Positions 36,194 through 43,983 of a DNA stretch of 64,000 nucleotides are shown here, in pieces. The notes beneath the pieces are model-generated. The model did no database searches. It was given only the letters and a program-made list of their open reading frames with translations, and was not told where the DNA came from. The stretch comes from UBA7359 sp041689615 (GTDB lineage: Bacteria; Pseudomonadota; Gammaproteobacteria; Eutrophobiales; Eutrophobiaceae), in the NCBI GenBank assembly GCA_041689615.1, contig JBDNFW010000033.1:267707-331706 (forward strand). Direction: 5' to 3'. A program made the position numbers and the translations under genes. Position 1 is the stretch's first letter, and the number at the start of each line of letters is the position of its first letter.

Positions 36194-36637
36194 TTAAACT
36201 GCAATTTTATGTTCAATTTCATCATAGGCCGCCAGCATTATTTCGGCGACGGTGTTCAGTGCATTGGTCCAGGCTTGTTTAACGTCATCCGTCCATAAGT
36301 CACCCGCCATGTCGCTCATGACACTCAGTAATGTCTCTGCCACTACCGGATAATGTGCGGCAACTGCACCGTAGCCTTGATGTTTTTTACCGAGATTACT
36401 CAAGGCAGGGCCTAAGTCCTCTGGTTTACGTAAGTTATTAATCACTAGCACCAGACCCGACAGAAGCTTCTTTTCTTGTTCCTTTTGATTAACATTCTTA
36501 AACATCGGCTTCACTTCAGGATGACGAGAAAATAATTCACTGTAAAATTTTTCAACCAGAACCGCACCCTGAGGCGCAAGTTTACCGAACGTTTCTTCGA
36601 GTAGTTCTATTTGTGTCTCGTTTAGTGGTTCGTTCAT
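36194..36637 (-). CDS. Stand-alone globin paralogous to the receptor's N-terminus
   Basis: This 147-residue single-domain globin aligns without gaps to the first 140 residues of the chemoreceptor encoded 44 bp downstream: the same FYSELFSR segment, QKEQEKKLLSGL, and likely proximal His86 in LGKKHQGYG. It looks like a local duplication in which one copy stayed free. It could supply ligand, scavenge O2 or NO, or associate with the receptor's globin domain. It lies between cheW and the receptor in one operon. Confidence 0.9.
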   Translation of the reverse strand: MNEPLNETQIELLEETFGKLAPQGAVLVEKFYSELFSRHPEVKPMFKNVNQKEQEKKLLSGLVLVINNLRKPEDLGPALSNLGKKHQGYGAVAAHYPVVAETLLSVMSDMAGDLWTDDVKQAWTNALNTVAEIMLAAYDEIEHKIAV

Positions 36638-36681
36638 TTTTTTGCTCTCTGATTCGACTAAATTATTATTCTGATTAATGT

Positions 36682-37224
36682 TTAGTGTGTTGTTGGACTT
36701 TTTTTTTGAGCATTAGCTGAATTAACAACTTGAGTAATATCAATATCTGCATCAATAAGATGATCAATATCCAGCAAGATCAACATCTTTTCATCAACCG
36801 TTGCCAGTCCTTTGACAAACTTTGTATTAACGGCTTTACCAAAATCTGGCGATGGTTTTAATTGTTCTTCGGTCAAGTTATAAACATCGGATACGGCATC
36901 AACAATAAAACCGATAGTTTTTTCCTTTTTCTCGGTTTTTGTCTTTAAGACGATAACAACTGTCGTATTGCTATATTCAACTTGTTCAAGTTCAAATCGA
37001 CTTCGAAGATCGACAATTGGCACTATCGTGCCACGCAGGTTCATAACGCCTTGTATATATTTAGGCGTATTTGGAATTTCTGTAGCACTTTCCCAACCTT
37101 TGATTTCCTGAACCCTTAAAATATCCACACCATATTCTTCACCCGCTAACATAAACGTCAGAAATTGATTGGCATTATCTGAATCTAATTCAACAACACT
37201 TTCTTCTCTAACTTCAGCGTTCAT
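36682..37224 (-). CDS. cheW: CheW coupling protein
   Basis: This 180-residue adaptor links receptors to the CheA kinase. It shows the family pattern: FMLAGEEYGVDILRVQEI, then NTPKYIQGVMNLRGTIVPIVDLR, and GFIVDAVSDVYNL. It lies 12 bp after cheA and just before the globin gene. Short acidic N-terminal and polar C-terminal tails are the only additions. Confidence 0.95.
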   Translation of the reverse strand: MNAEVREESVVELDSDNANQFLTFMLAGEEYGVDILRVQEIKGWESATEIPNTPKYIQGVMNLRGTIVPIVDLRSRFELEQVEYSNTTVVIVLKTKTEKKEKTIGFIVDAVSDVYNLTEEQLKPSPDFGKAVNTKFVKGLATVDEKMLILLDIDHLIDADIDITQVVNSANAQKKSPTTH

Positions 37225-37236
37225 AATTCCTTACTC

Positions 37237-39306
37237 CTATGCTGCTTGGTTATTCATAACAGATGATGTTTTATATTCTTCTTGCTTACGATAGAGACCT
37301 AATAGACTTGTTACATCTAGAATCATTGCGACGGTACCATCACCTAAAATAGTCGCACCAGATACGCCTTCTACCTTTTGGAAATTTGTTTCCAGACTTT
37401 TTATAACAACTTGTTGCTGAGCAAGTAAGTCGTCAATAAACAAACCTACTTTTTGACCTTCTGATTCAACAACAACTAATAGACCATTTACAAGTTCTGT
37501 ATTATTACTAGCGACATTAAATATTTCATGTAAACGTAATATAGGTAGATAATCTTCACGTAACCTATAAACCTCTGCATCACCTGTAATCGATTTAGTG
37601 TGCTCTTCTTTTATTTGTATTGATTCGATAATTGAAACTAAAGGAATAATGTAAGTTTGAGTACCTACTTTAATGAGTTGTCCATCGAGTATTGCCAGTG
37701 TTAATGGTAAGCGTATTGTAAAGACTGAACCTTTACCTTCTTCTGATTTAACTTCGACAGTTCCACCAAGGTCATGAATATTACGTTTGACAACATCCAT
37801 ACCGACGCCGCGACCGGATACATCACTAACTACTTCAGCGGTTGAAAAACCGGCATGGAAAATAAGTTCATTAATTCTTCTATCCGATAGTGTTTCGCCT
37901 TCCTTAACGAGTCCACGTTCAATTGCTTTACTTAGAATTCGTTCTCTATTAAGGCCAGCGCCGTCATCTTCAATATCAATAACGATATTGCCACCCTCAT
38001 GATAAGCATTAAGATGTATTGTGCCTGTTTCCGGCTTACCTGCAGCAAGACGAACTTCAGGCATTTCGATGCCATGATCGAGTGAATTTCTTACCAGATG
38101 AACAAGTGGATCACCAATCTTCTCCATGACTGTCTTATCAAGTTCTGTTCCTTCACCTGACAATTTAAGCTCGATTTTTTTATTCAACTTGCTACTTAAA
38201 TCATGAACCAGTCGAGGAAATCGGTTAAACGAAAAACTGATTGGCAACATACGAATTTGCATCACATTTTCTTGTAGTTCACGCGTATTTCGTTCCAACT
38301 GTTTTAGACCATCGCTTAACTTCTCAACATCTTTCATATCAAAGTCTTCACCAAATTGTCCTAGCATCGATTGAGTGATAACCAGTTCGCCGACCATATT
38401 AATCAATGTATCAATTTTATCTGTATTAACTCGTATAGAAGATGATTCGCTACTAGCACCATGGCGGTCAGTACTTCTTCTATCTCCTGCTCTTCTATCT
38501 CCTGCTCTTCTATCTTCTGCTGATGCTACTTCTTTTACTTGATTATCAGTTGATGGCTTATTGTCATTATTTGTTTCAATTGAATCACTAGAACTAATTT
38601 GAGTGATAATTAACTCGCAATCATCTTCTACCCATTCAAAGACTTCTTTCACTTTATCTTCGTCAACATCCGTCGTAAGAGTTAGATCCCATGACAAATA
38701 ACATTCTTCAGTATCGTATTTATCAAAGGGAGGCAGATTATCAATATGAAGCTCGGTGGATAATTCACCAAACTCTTCCAGTTCGCGGAACATGCGTAAA
38801 GGGTCATTGCCTGTCTGGAACATATGATGATGAGGTACAAAATTAATATGCCAACCAGAACCGGCTAGACTACTGTCACTACTTTCACCAGCGTCCACTT
38901 CAGTCTGAGAATTTGATTCAACTCCCAATGCCTTTTCTAGTTCACTCTGGACTGACTTGATATGCTCTTCGTCTATTTCTGTTTTATCTCGTGCTGCTGA
39001 TAGCATCTCACGTAAGCAATCAACTGAAGTTAGTAATAAATTGACCTCTTCCTGATTCAGCTCATGTTTCCCTGAACGAACATCATCAAGTAGCGTTTCA
39101 AGAACATGCGTAAAACCGGTTATCTCATTAAAACCAAAACTACCACTACCACCTTTGATAGAATGCGCGGCACGAAATATTTTGTTTATTTCTTCATCAC
39201 CAGGATCTTTATAATCGAGCTCAAGAAGCTCGGTTTCCATAATTTCCAAGCCTTCAAAACTTTCTTCAAAGAAGACACCGTGAAACTGAGTTAGGTCAAT
39301 CGACAT
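37237..39306 (-). CDS. cheA: Chemotaxis histidine kinase CheA
   Basis: This 689-residue kinase has the P1 phosphotransfer domain with His48 (FRAAHSIKGGSGSFGF), a P2-like region (about 155-235), an Asp/Arg-rich linker with tandem repeats (about 262-276), a dimerisation helix pair, the ATP-binding domain (LVHLVRNSLDHGIEM, DIEDDGAGLN, GRGVGMDVVK) and a C-terminal CheW-like domain. It phosphorylates CheY (59 bp upstream on the same strand) and CheB. Complete key residues suggest an active kinase. Confidence 0.95.
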   Translation of the reverse strand: MSIDLTQFHGVFFEESFEGLEIMETELLELDYKDPGDEEINKIFRAAHSIKGGSGSFGFNEITGFTHVLETLLDDVRSGKHELNQEEVNLLLTSVDCLREMLSAARDKTEIDEEHIKSVQSELEKALGVESNSQTEVDAGESSDSSLAGSGWHINFVPHHHMFQTGNDPLRMFRELEEFGELSTELHIDNLPPFDKYDTEECYLSWDLTLTTDVDEDKVKEVFEWVEDDCELIITQISSSDSIETNNDNKPSTDNQVKEVASAEDRRAGDRRAGDRRSTDRHGASSESSSIRVNTDKIDTLINMVGELVITQSMLGQFGEDFDMKDVEKLSDGLKQLERNTRELQENVMQIRMLPISFSFNRFPRLVHDLSSKLNKKIELKLSGEGTELDKTVMEKIGDPLVHLVRNSLDHGIEMPEVRLAAGKPETGTIHLNAYHEGGNIVIDIEDDGAGLNRERILSKAIERGLVKEGETLSDRRINELIFHAGFSTAEVVSDVSGRGVGMDVVKRNIHDLGGTVEVKSEEGKGSVFTIRLPLTLAILDGQLIKVGTQTYIIPLVSIIESIQIKEEHTKSITGDAEVYRLREDYLPILRLHEIFNVASNNTELVNGLLVVVESEGQKVGLFIDDLLAQQQVVIKSLETNFQKVEGVSGATILGDGTVAMILDVTSLLGLYRKQEEYKTSSVMNNQAA
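38478..38522. repeat. 15-bp tandem repeat inside cheA
   Basis: Three consecutive 15-bp units (38478-38492, 38493-38507 identical; 38508-38522 with two changes) encode the linker repeat DRRAG-DRRAG-DRRST on the minus strand. The unit is a multiple of three, so gain or loss keeps the frame and only alters linker length. Confidence 0.85.
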
Positions 39307-39364
39307 TATTTCTCTTCCTTAATGTATTCTTCATTTAAAATTCTTCCCTTAATAATTTTTCTAA

Positions 39365-39727
39365 TCAGGCAATAACTTTTTTAATGGTTGCGAGCAATTG
39401 ATCTGGATTAAATGGTTTAACTAACCAGCCTGTCGCTCCAGCAGTCTTTCCTTTGCCTTTCATATCGGCTGATGATTCAGTAGTTAACATCAACATAGGC
39501 GTATGTTTATAATTAGGTAACTTACGTAACTCCTGTATTAATGTGATGCCATCCATATTCGGCATATTGACATCCGTCAATACTGCGTCAGAATTACTAG
39601 CTTTCGCTTTGTTTAGAGCATCCACTCCATCCACAGCTTCTATCACATCGTAACCTGCTCCTTTTAATGTGAATGCCACCATTTGGCGCATTGAAGCTGA
39701 ATCATCTACTGTAAGAATTGTTGCCAT
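39365..39727 (-). CDS. cheY: CheY response regulator
   Basis: This 120-residue single receiver domain has D8/D9 (TVDDSAS), phosphoacceptor D52 (LTDVNMPNMDG), Thr in MLTTES and Lys in WLVKPFNP. I start at the ATG at 39727 (MATILTVDD), with GAGGAT upstream; a TTG at 39745 would add six unusual residues and include that ribosome binding site. It is the first gene of the operon and lies about 70 bp downstream of a FliA-type promoter. Confidence 0.94.
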   Translation of the reverse strand: MATILTVDDSASMRQMVAFTLKGAGYDVIEAVDGVDALNKAKASNSDAVLTDVNMPNMDGITLIQELRKLPNYKHTPMLMLTTESSADMKGKGKTAGATGWLVKPFNPDQLLATIKKVIA

Positions 39728-39796
39728 AATAATTGATATCCTCAATAATCAATTTAAATCCATTAAAAAACGTTGCATTTTACAGCGCTACATTCT

Positions 39797-39823
39797 TTAT
39801 CGGCATTCAGTTTCTTTTCTTTA
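39797..39823 (-). promoter_or_regulatory. FliA (sigma-28) promoter of the chemosensory operon
   Basis: On the minus strand TAAA (39820-39823) is followed after exactly 15 bases by GCCGATAA (39797-39804), a full match to the flagellar sigma-28 consensus. It faces cheY and lies about 70 bp upstream of its ATG, so the che operon is likely under flagellar-class control. Confidence 0.88.
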
Positions 39824-40134
39824 ACGCTTGAATCAACAAAATTAAGAAAAATAAATAATCCTGCTTTTGAATGTACCTGCATAAAGTTTGCCAATTAGAG
39901 TCAAGATTAATCCTTTTCAAATGTACTTATAATTCATGTGCTTACGAATACAGGATGTAGAAGGTGAAATCTAACTTTGAGAAGATGTCAAATAGACGTC
40001 ACCATCGGGAAAATACTTACCGGCTTTGTCTATCAATAATGCTAAATGTTTTAGCAAAGCTCTGTGCGTATTACCGAACATGGAATGATGAATATAGAGT
40101 AATCACCTAAAGAGATTTCTGATAGAATGGGCGC
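39824..40134. other. Divergent intergenic region upstream of the SCO1 gene
   Basis: This is the outer part of the gap between cheY and the SCO1 gene. It holds a small hairpin TGCTAAA-TGT-TTTAGCA (40040-40056). A TAGAAT hexamer lies about ten bases before the ATG at 40135 and could be a -10 box for a nearly leaderless transcript. No small gene was recognised. Confidence 0.35.
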
Positions 40135-40800
40135 ATGCTTAAAGTACTCAGTAACAGTAAATTTTTAATCCCAGCGATGGTCATCCTCGCCGTATTAGCG
40201 GCAAGCAGTGGCTTTTATATCTCGTTAAAGCAATCACAAAATCAACAGCAACCAGACTTTGGATCGTCGCCAAATATCGAAGGCTTATTCTGGCCAAACC
40301 CGAAACAAATACTCGATTTCAATACACTGGATCAAACAGGTAATACATTTGGACTTGAACAGGTAAAAGGCAAATGGTCGTTTGTTTTCTTCGGCTACAC
40401 ACACTGTCCCGATGTCTGTCCTGTTACTATGTCAGTCATGAGCGAAACATATAAGCAACTTTCAGTTGATTACGATGACTTACAAATTCTCTTTGTCAGT
40501 GTTGATCCTGAACGCGATACCACAGAAAAGCTGGCTCAATATGTTTCCTATTTTAATGAAGATTTTATTGGCTTGGGTGGTGATACTGAAAAAGTTGACA
40601 GCTTAACGAAACAAATTGGCGTAGCGTACTATCTAAATAATGAGGAACAAGAAGATGGGTATTTAGTTGATCATTCAGCATCAATTTTTGTCTTTGATCC
40701 TAAAGCGCGCTTAGTTGGAAAACTATCAGCACCACATGAGTCAGCAAAGGTTATCGAGCAGTTCACTAATATAAAAAACTTCATTGACGGAACCCTATAA
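40135..40800 (+). CDS. SCO1/SenC copper chaperone
   Basis: This 221-residue protein has one N-terminal membrane anchor (about 10-30) and a periplasmic thioredoxin-like domain. The copper ligands are C91 and C95 in CPDVC, and H180 in LVDHSAS. SCO proteins deliver copper to the CuA site of cytochrome c oxidase or keep its thiols reduced. The following gene encodes a PCuAC chaperone, the usual partner. The stop codon TAA (40798-40800) lies inside the left inverted end of repeat element C. Confidence 0.92.
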   Translation: MLKVLSNSKFLIPAMVILAVLAASSGFYISLKQSQNQQQPDFGSSPNIEGLFWPNPKQILDFNTLDQTGNTFGLEQVKGKWSFVFFGYTHCPDVCPVTMSVMSETYKQLSVDYDDLQILFVSVDPERDTTEKLAQYVSYFNEDFIGLGGDTEKVDSLTKQIGVAYYLNNEEQEDGYLVDHSASIFVFDPKARLVGKLSAPHESAKVIEQFTNIKNFIDGTL

Positions 40801-40947
40801 AAATGCACTTTTTTCACAATAGCTGTGTCAGTGTCGTGCTCAAATACTCACAGAGTACGATGTCCTCATTTATTATTAATACACTCCGGTTTTCCGCGCG
40901 CGCCTTCCTTACTCGTGCAAAAAAAATTACTATTTTTATAAGGTTCC
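40789..40947. repeat. Palindromic intra-operon element C with private inverted ends
   Basis: GGAACCCTATAAAAAAT (40789-40805) and ATTTTTATAAGGTTCC (40932-40947) form near-perfect inverted ends. The left end includes the SCO1 stop codon; the right end carries the AAGG ribosome binding site for the next gene, whose ATG follows at 40949. The interior (TGCACTTTTTTCAC, GTGCTCAAATACTCACAGAGTACGATG in part, CTTCCTTACTCGTGC and an A-run) aligns with elements A and B, while the ends do not match theirs. Confidence 0.8.
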
Positions 40948-40948
40948 T

Positions 40949-41413
40949 ATGCACAAAATTAAACAGCTCTTATTAGTATCTACCCTATTCTTTTCCTGTT
41001 TTGTATCTGCTGATGAAAATATTAACATCACAGATGTATGGATTAGTGAAGCGCCACCGACTGTGTCTGTACTGGCTGCTTATGCAACGATTCAGAATAC
41101 ATCGAATGAAGAACAAATCTTAACATCGGCAACAAGTCCGATATTTTCAAAAATAGAACTTCATTTAAGTAAAGTCATTGATGAAATGGCAACAATGGAA
41201 AAACAAGACTCTCTGAGAATACCAGCACAAAATTCTATCGAACTATCACCCGGCGCTTTTCATCTCATGTTATTTTATCCAAAAGCCCCATTAAAAGTTG
41301 GCGATACAACAACAATCACCTTTACCTTTGCCGATGGTACTTCAAACACTGTAGAAGCAACCGTAAAAAAACGAAACAATGATGGCCATGAACACCATGA
41401 TGGTCATCACTAG
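40949..41413 (+). CDS. PCuAC-family periplasmic copper chaperone
   Basis: This 154-residue protein has a signal peptide (1-21, cleavage probably after VSA) and a PCuAC/DUF461 domain with the His/Met copper site H72, M80 or M83, H105 and M107 (ELHL...FHLM). A His-rich tail (HEHHDGHH) may bind extra metal. It would carry Cu(I) in the periplasm towards cytochrome oxidase together with the SCO1 protein. The two genes are separated by repeat element C. Confidence 0.92.
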   Translation: MHKIKQLLLVSTLFFSCFVSADENINITDVWISEAPPTVSVLAAYATIQNTSNEEQILTSATSPIFSKIELHLSKVIDEMATMEKQDSLRIPAQNSIELSPGAFHLMLFYPKAPLKVGDTTTITFTFADGTSNTVEATVKKRNNDGHEHHDGHH

Positions 41414-41427
41414 GGCGCTCATTAATT

Positions 41428-42315
41428 ATGTCTTTACTATCATCAATGGCAACTCGACTGCTCGACTACATCAAAGTATTGCCGCTATATTGCATGCCGC
41501 AACATGGCTTAACCTCGATTGTTTATAAACTAACCAGAATTGAAAATAAACGCTGGAAGAATTTTTTAATCAAGACATTCGTTAAGTACTTTAAAGTCGA
41601 TATGAGTCAGGCTATTTGGCCTAGCGAAGAAGATTATTCTACTTTCAATGCTTTCTTTACCCGACATTTAAAACCCGATGCAAGAAGCTTGAAAAAAGAT
41701 AAGAGCGTAATCCTGTCTCCTGTCGATGGTGCCGTCAGTCAAATTGGCATTATTAATAGTGACAAATTAATACAAGCCAAAGGCATTGATTACAGTCTGA
41801 CACAACTACTAGCCAATGATGTCGAAGCCGTTAAAACATTTCATGACGGCAATTTCACCACACTCTATCTATCCCCACGCGACTATCACCGAATACACAT
41901 GCCAGTCAGAGGTAAATTAATAAAAACCATCTTCGTCCCCGGCGATCTATTCCCCGTTAATAGCGCCAGCGTTAGAACAGTAGATCAACTATTCGCAAGA
42001 AACGAACGCTTCATCAGCCTATTTGAAACTGAACTAGGACTAGTAGCACAAATCATGGTTGGGGCAACTTTCGTCGGCAGTATGGAAACCGTCTTCGCCG
42101 GACAAATCACCCCAACAAAACACCGGGAAATCAGTATTAAAGAATACGAAGAAGAAGAAAAAACAATCCAACTAAACCAAGCCGAAGAATTCGGCCACTT
42201 CAACATGGGCTCAACTGTGATTCTATTATTTGAGAAAGATAAAATAACTTGGGAAGAAAAACTAAAAGAAAACGATCCAATCCAAGTTGGGCAAGTAATA
42301 GGGAAAAGTAAATAG
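41428..42315 (+). CDS. psd: Phosphatidylserine decarboxylase
   Basis: This 295-residue proenzyme makes phosphatidylethanolamine. The self-cleavage site is MGST (usual LGST), giving a pyruvoyl group from Ser262. The conserved SPRDYHRIHMPV segment supplies the catalytic Asp/His region, and TFVGSMET also fits the family. It starts 14 bp after the PCuAC gene. A second, partial copy of its 3' end lies at 43198-43273. Confidence 0.95.
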   Translation: MSLLSSMATRLLDYIKVLPLYCMPQHGLTSIVYKLTRIENKRWKNFLIKTFVKYFKVDMSQAIWPSEEDYSTFNAFFTRHLKPDARSLKKDKSVILSPVDGAVSQIGIINSDKLIQAKGIDYSLTQLLANDVEAVKTFHDGNFTTLYLSPRDYHRIHMPVRGKLIKTIFVPGDLFPVNSASVRTVDQLFARNERFISLFETELGLVAQIMVGATFVGSMETVFAGQITPTKHREISIKEYEEEEKTIQLNQAEEFGHFNMGSTVILLFEKDKITWEEKLKENDPIQVGQVIGKSK

Positions 42316-42340
42316 TTAAAAATAGATTCTATAACAATCG

Positions 42341-42499
42341 TTATGCAGCTATTTCAACATAGGATGAACCGCTTATTGGCTCAAGAATCTCATAACCCTC
42401 CTTAAGTCCATCAATATGAAATGCCATAGCTTCACGCATATTTTTTTCAGTATCCGTGAGAGTGATCCCGGTTGAGACATAACCGTGAAAATACAGAAA
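42341..42499 (-). pseudogene. HicB-like antitoxin remnant
   Basis: Reading the minus strand from about 42499 to the stop at 42341 gives a HicB-type C-terminal half: TGITLTDTEKNMREAMAF, HIDGLKEGYEILEP and SSYVEIAA. No start codon or N-terminal half is present and a stop closes the frame just upstream, and no hicA is seen. It appears to be a decayed toxin-antitoxin locus in a region of turnover between psd and nuoN. Confidence 0.7.
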
Positions 42500-42671
42500 T
42501 TATAAGCTGATTATTTAGAAAATAACTCGGACAAATCTCGAACTGTAGAATAATAATTCTAGGATAGAACATATATCTTTTTTAATAATCACTAAAGGTT
42601 GCACAACTACAGCCGATAAAATGACCATCGGAAAATAAGATATTTATAAAAAACAAACGGGCGGCAAGTCG
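42500..42671. other. Short intergenic stretch, nothing recognised
   Basis: These 172 bases between the HicB remnant and the DUF454 gene are AT-rich and hold no recognisable gene, repeat or clear promoter. Confidence 0.4.
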
Positions 42672-43115
42672 ATGAATATAATAAATGAAAAAATGAAAAC
42701 ATATTTCTTCTCGATTATCGGTTTTATGGCCACGACATTAGGTATTATAGGCTTGTTTTTGCCATTAATGCCTACGACATGTTTCCTAATAGTTGCTGTT
42801 TGGGCATTTTCCAAGTCTAATCCTGAATTAAGTAAAAAAATCCTTCAACATCCACGATTCGGCTCCACTATTAGTAACTGGATGAAATATAAATCGATCG
42901 ATAGAAAAACGAAGTGTACGATTAGCTTGTCGATTGTAGTTGGATTTTCAATAACACTATTGATATCAACACCATCATTAATAATAAGTGCACTTCTTAT
43001 TTCCAGCATGCTACTGCTATTGGGATATATAAATACACGACCCCAGTATAACAACAATAGCAATCAGAAACATTTGCATACAATAAGACTATCAACTAAA
43101 AAAGTACTAACTTGA
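42672..43115 (+). CDS. DUF454 (YbaN-like) inner-membrane protein
   Basis: This 147-residue protein has three or four probable membrane helices. Its start is typical of DUF454/YbaN: LGIIGLFLPLMPTTCFL, then FSKSNPELSKKIL, HPRFG and NW. The molecular function of the family is unknown. It stands alone between a HicB remnant and the psd/nuoN scar, so it may be carried by the same rearranged segment. Confidence 0.85.
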   Translation: MNIINEKMKTYFFSIIGFMATTLGIIGLFLPLMPTTCFLIVAVWAFSKSNPELSKKILQHPRFGSTISNWMKYKSIDRKTKCTISLSIVVGFSITLLISTPSLIISALLISSMLLLLGYINTRPQYNNNSNQKHLHTIRLSTKKVLT

Positions 43116-43137
43116 TACAGATAATGAATATATCTGT

Positions 43138-43273
43138 TAACCTAATAATGCCGACAAACACAAAGCCATCAACGCATTAGGCGCCAATCCCAATAACACT
43201 AAATCAAGCCGAAGAATTCGGCCACTTCAACATGGGCTCAACCGTCATCCTATTATTCGAGAAAGATAAAATA
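43138..43273. repeat. Scar of nuoN and psd 3' ends in reversed order
   Basis: 43146-43198 matches the nuoN 3' end at 43993-44045 with one difference. 43198-43273 matches the psd 3' end at 42171-42246 with about five differences. The two pieces abut, nuoN first and psd second, each in the same orientation as its parent. The differences seen are at third codon positions and silent (for example ACT/ACC, ATT/ATC, TTT/TTC in psd; GGC/GGA in nuoN), so these pieces look like parts of another functional allele rather than drifting copies. Confidence 0.88.
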
Positions 43274-43318
43274 AGCAAGGACAGGAAGACTAATTATCCA
43301 ATATAAAATAAACAAACT

Positions 43319-43618
43319 TTATGCTGCATGAGGAACAACTTCTTTATCCAACCGTTTACTTAAATCCACTTCAGCTTTCTGTAAATCAAAACGAGATTGC
43401 AGATTCAACCAAAATTGCGCTTCCATTTTAAAGTATCGGCCTAATCGAAGTGCCGTATCTGCTGTAATAGAACGCTTTCCCTGGGTAATTTCACTAATAC
43501 GGCGTTGAGGTACACTTATGTTTTTCGCTAAACGGTATTGAGATATTTCCATAGGCTGTAAAAATTCTTCAAGCAGAATTTCGCCGGGATGAATAGGTTG
43601 AAAGTCTCTTTTAGTCAT
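43319..43618 (-). CDS. higA: HigA-type antitoxin
   Basis: This 99-residue XRE/HTH protein of the HigA/VapI group starts FQPIHPGEILLEEFLQP, then has the helix-turn-helix YRLAKNISVPQRRISEITQGKRS and ALRLGRYFKMEAQFWLNLQ. It should neutralise the toxin encoded 9 bp upstream and bind the operator at 43915-43939. It is complete in length for the family. Confidence 0.92.
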   Translation of the reverse strand: MTKRDFQPIHPGEILLEEFLQPMEISQYRLAKNISVPQRRISEITQGKRSITADTALRLGRYFKMEAQFWLNLQSRFDLQKAEVDLSKRLDKEVVPHAA

Positions 43619-43627
43619 TTTACACCT

Positions 43628-43909
43628 CTAATGATAATCAATTATTTCCAAATCGTAAGCATCACCATTCTTCCATGTAAAGCATAGACGCCATTGGTCA
43701 TTAATACGAATGCTATGTTGCCCGGATCGCTTACCTTTAAGTTTCTCAAGTCGGTTAGCCGGTGGTATTTTCAATGATTTCAATTGGCTAGCTGCATGCA
43801 ACATTTCAAGTTTTCTTGCTGCAATTCGTTGTAGATTATTCGGCAGTCTTCTAAAAAATAAACCATTGAATATGCGCTCAGTTTCTCGACATTTGAATGA
43901 CTTAATCAC
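43628..43909 (-). CDS. higB: HigB-type toxin (RelE superfamily)
   Basis: This 93-residue protein matches the HigB/plasmid maintenance killer family: IKSFKCRETERIFNG, LPNNLQRIAARKLEML, LKGKRSGQHSIRINDQWRLCFTW and DYH at the C-terminus. Members cleave mRNA on the ribosome. It starts with GTG at 43909. The toxin gene precedes the antitoxin gene, as usual for higBA. The pair sits in the variable patch between psd and nuoN. Confidence 0.92.
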   Translation of the reverse strand: MIKSFKCRETERIFNGLFFRRLPNNLQRIAARKLEMLHAASQLKSLKIPPANRLEKLKGKRSGQHSIRINDQWRLCFTWKNGDAYDLEIIDYH

Positions 43910-43914
43910 TCTAT

Positions 43915-43939
43915 AATACTAACGTTTCTCGTTAGTATT
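43915..43939 (-). promoter_or_regulatory. Palindromic operator/promoter of higBA
   Basis: AATACTAACG (43915-43924) and CGTTAGTATT (43930-43939) form a perfect 10-bp inverted repeat with a 5-base centre, ending six bases before the higB start. A TTGATA hexamer upstream and a TAGTAT inside the palindrome, 17 bases apart, make a possible promoter, so HigA binding would block it. Confidence 0.7.
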
Positions 43940-43983
43940 ATCAAGTGATAGTACTATGAATAAAAATGAAGTAGAAAGAAATA

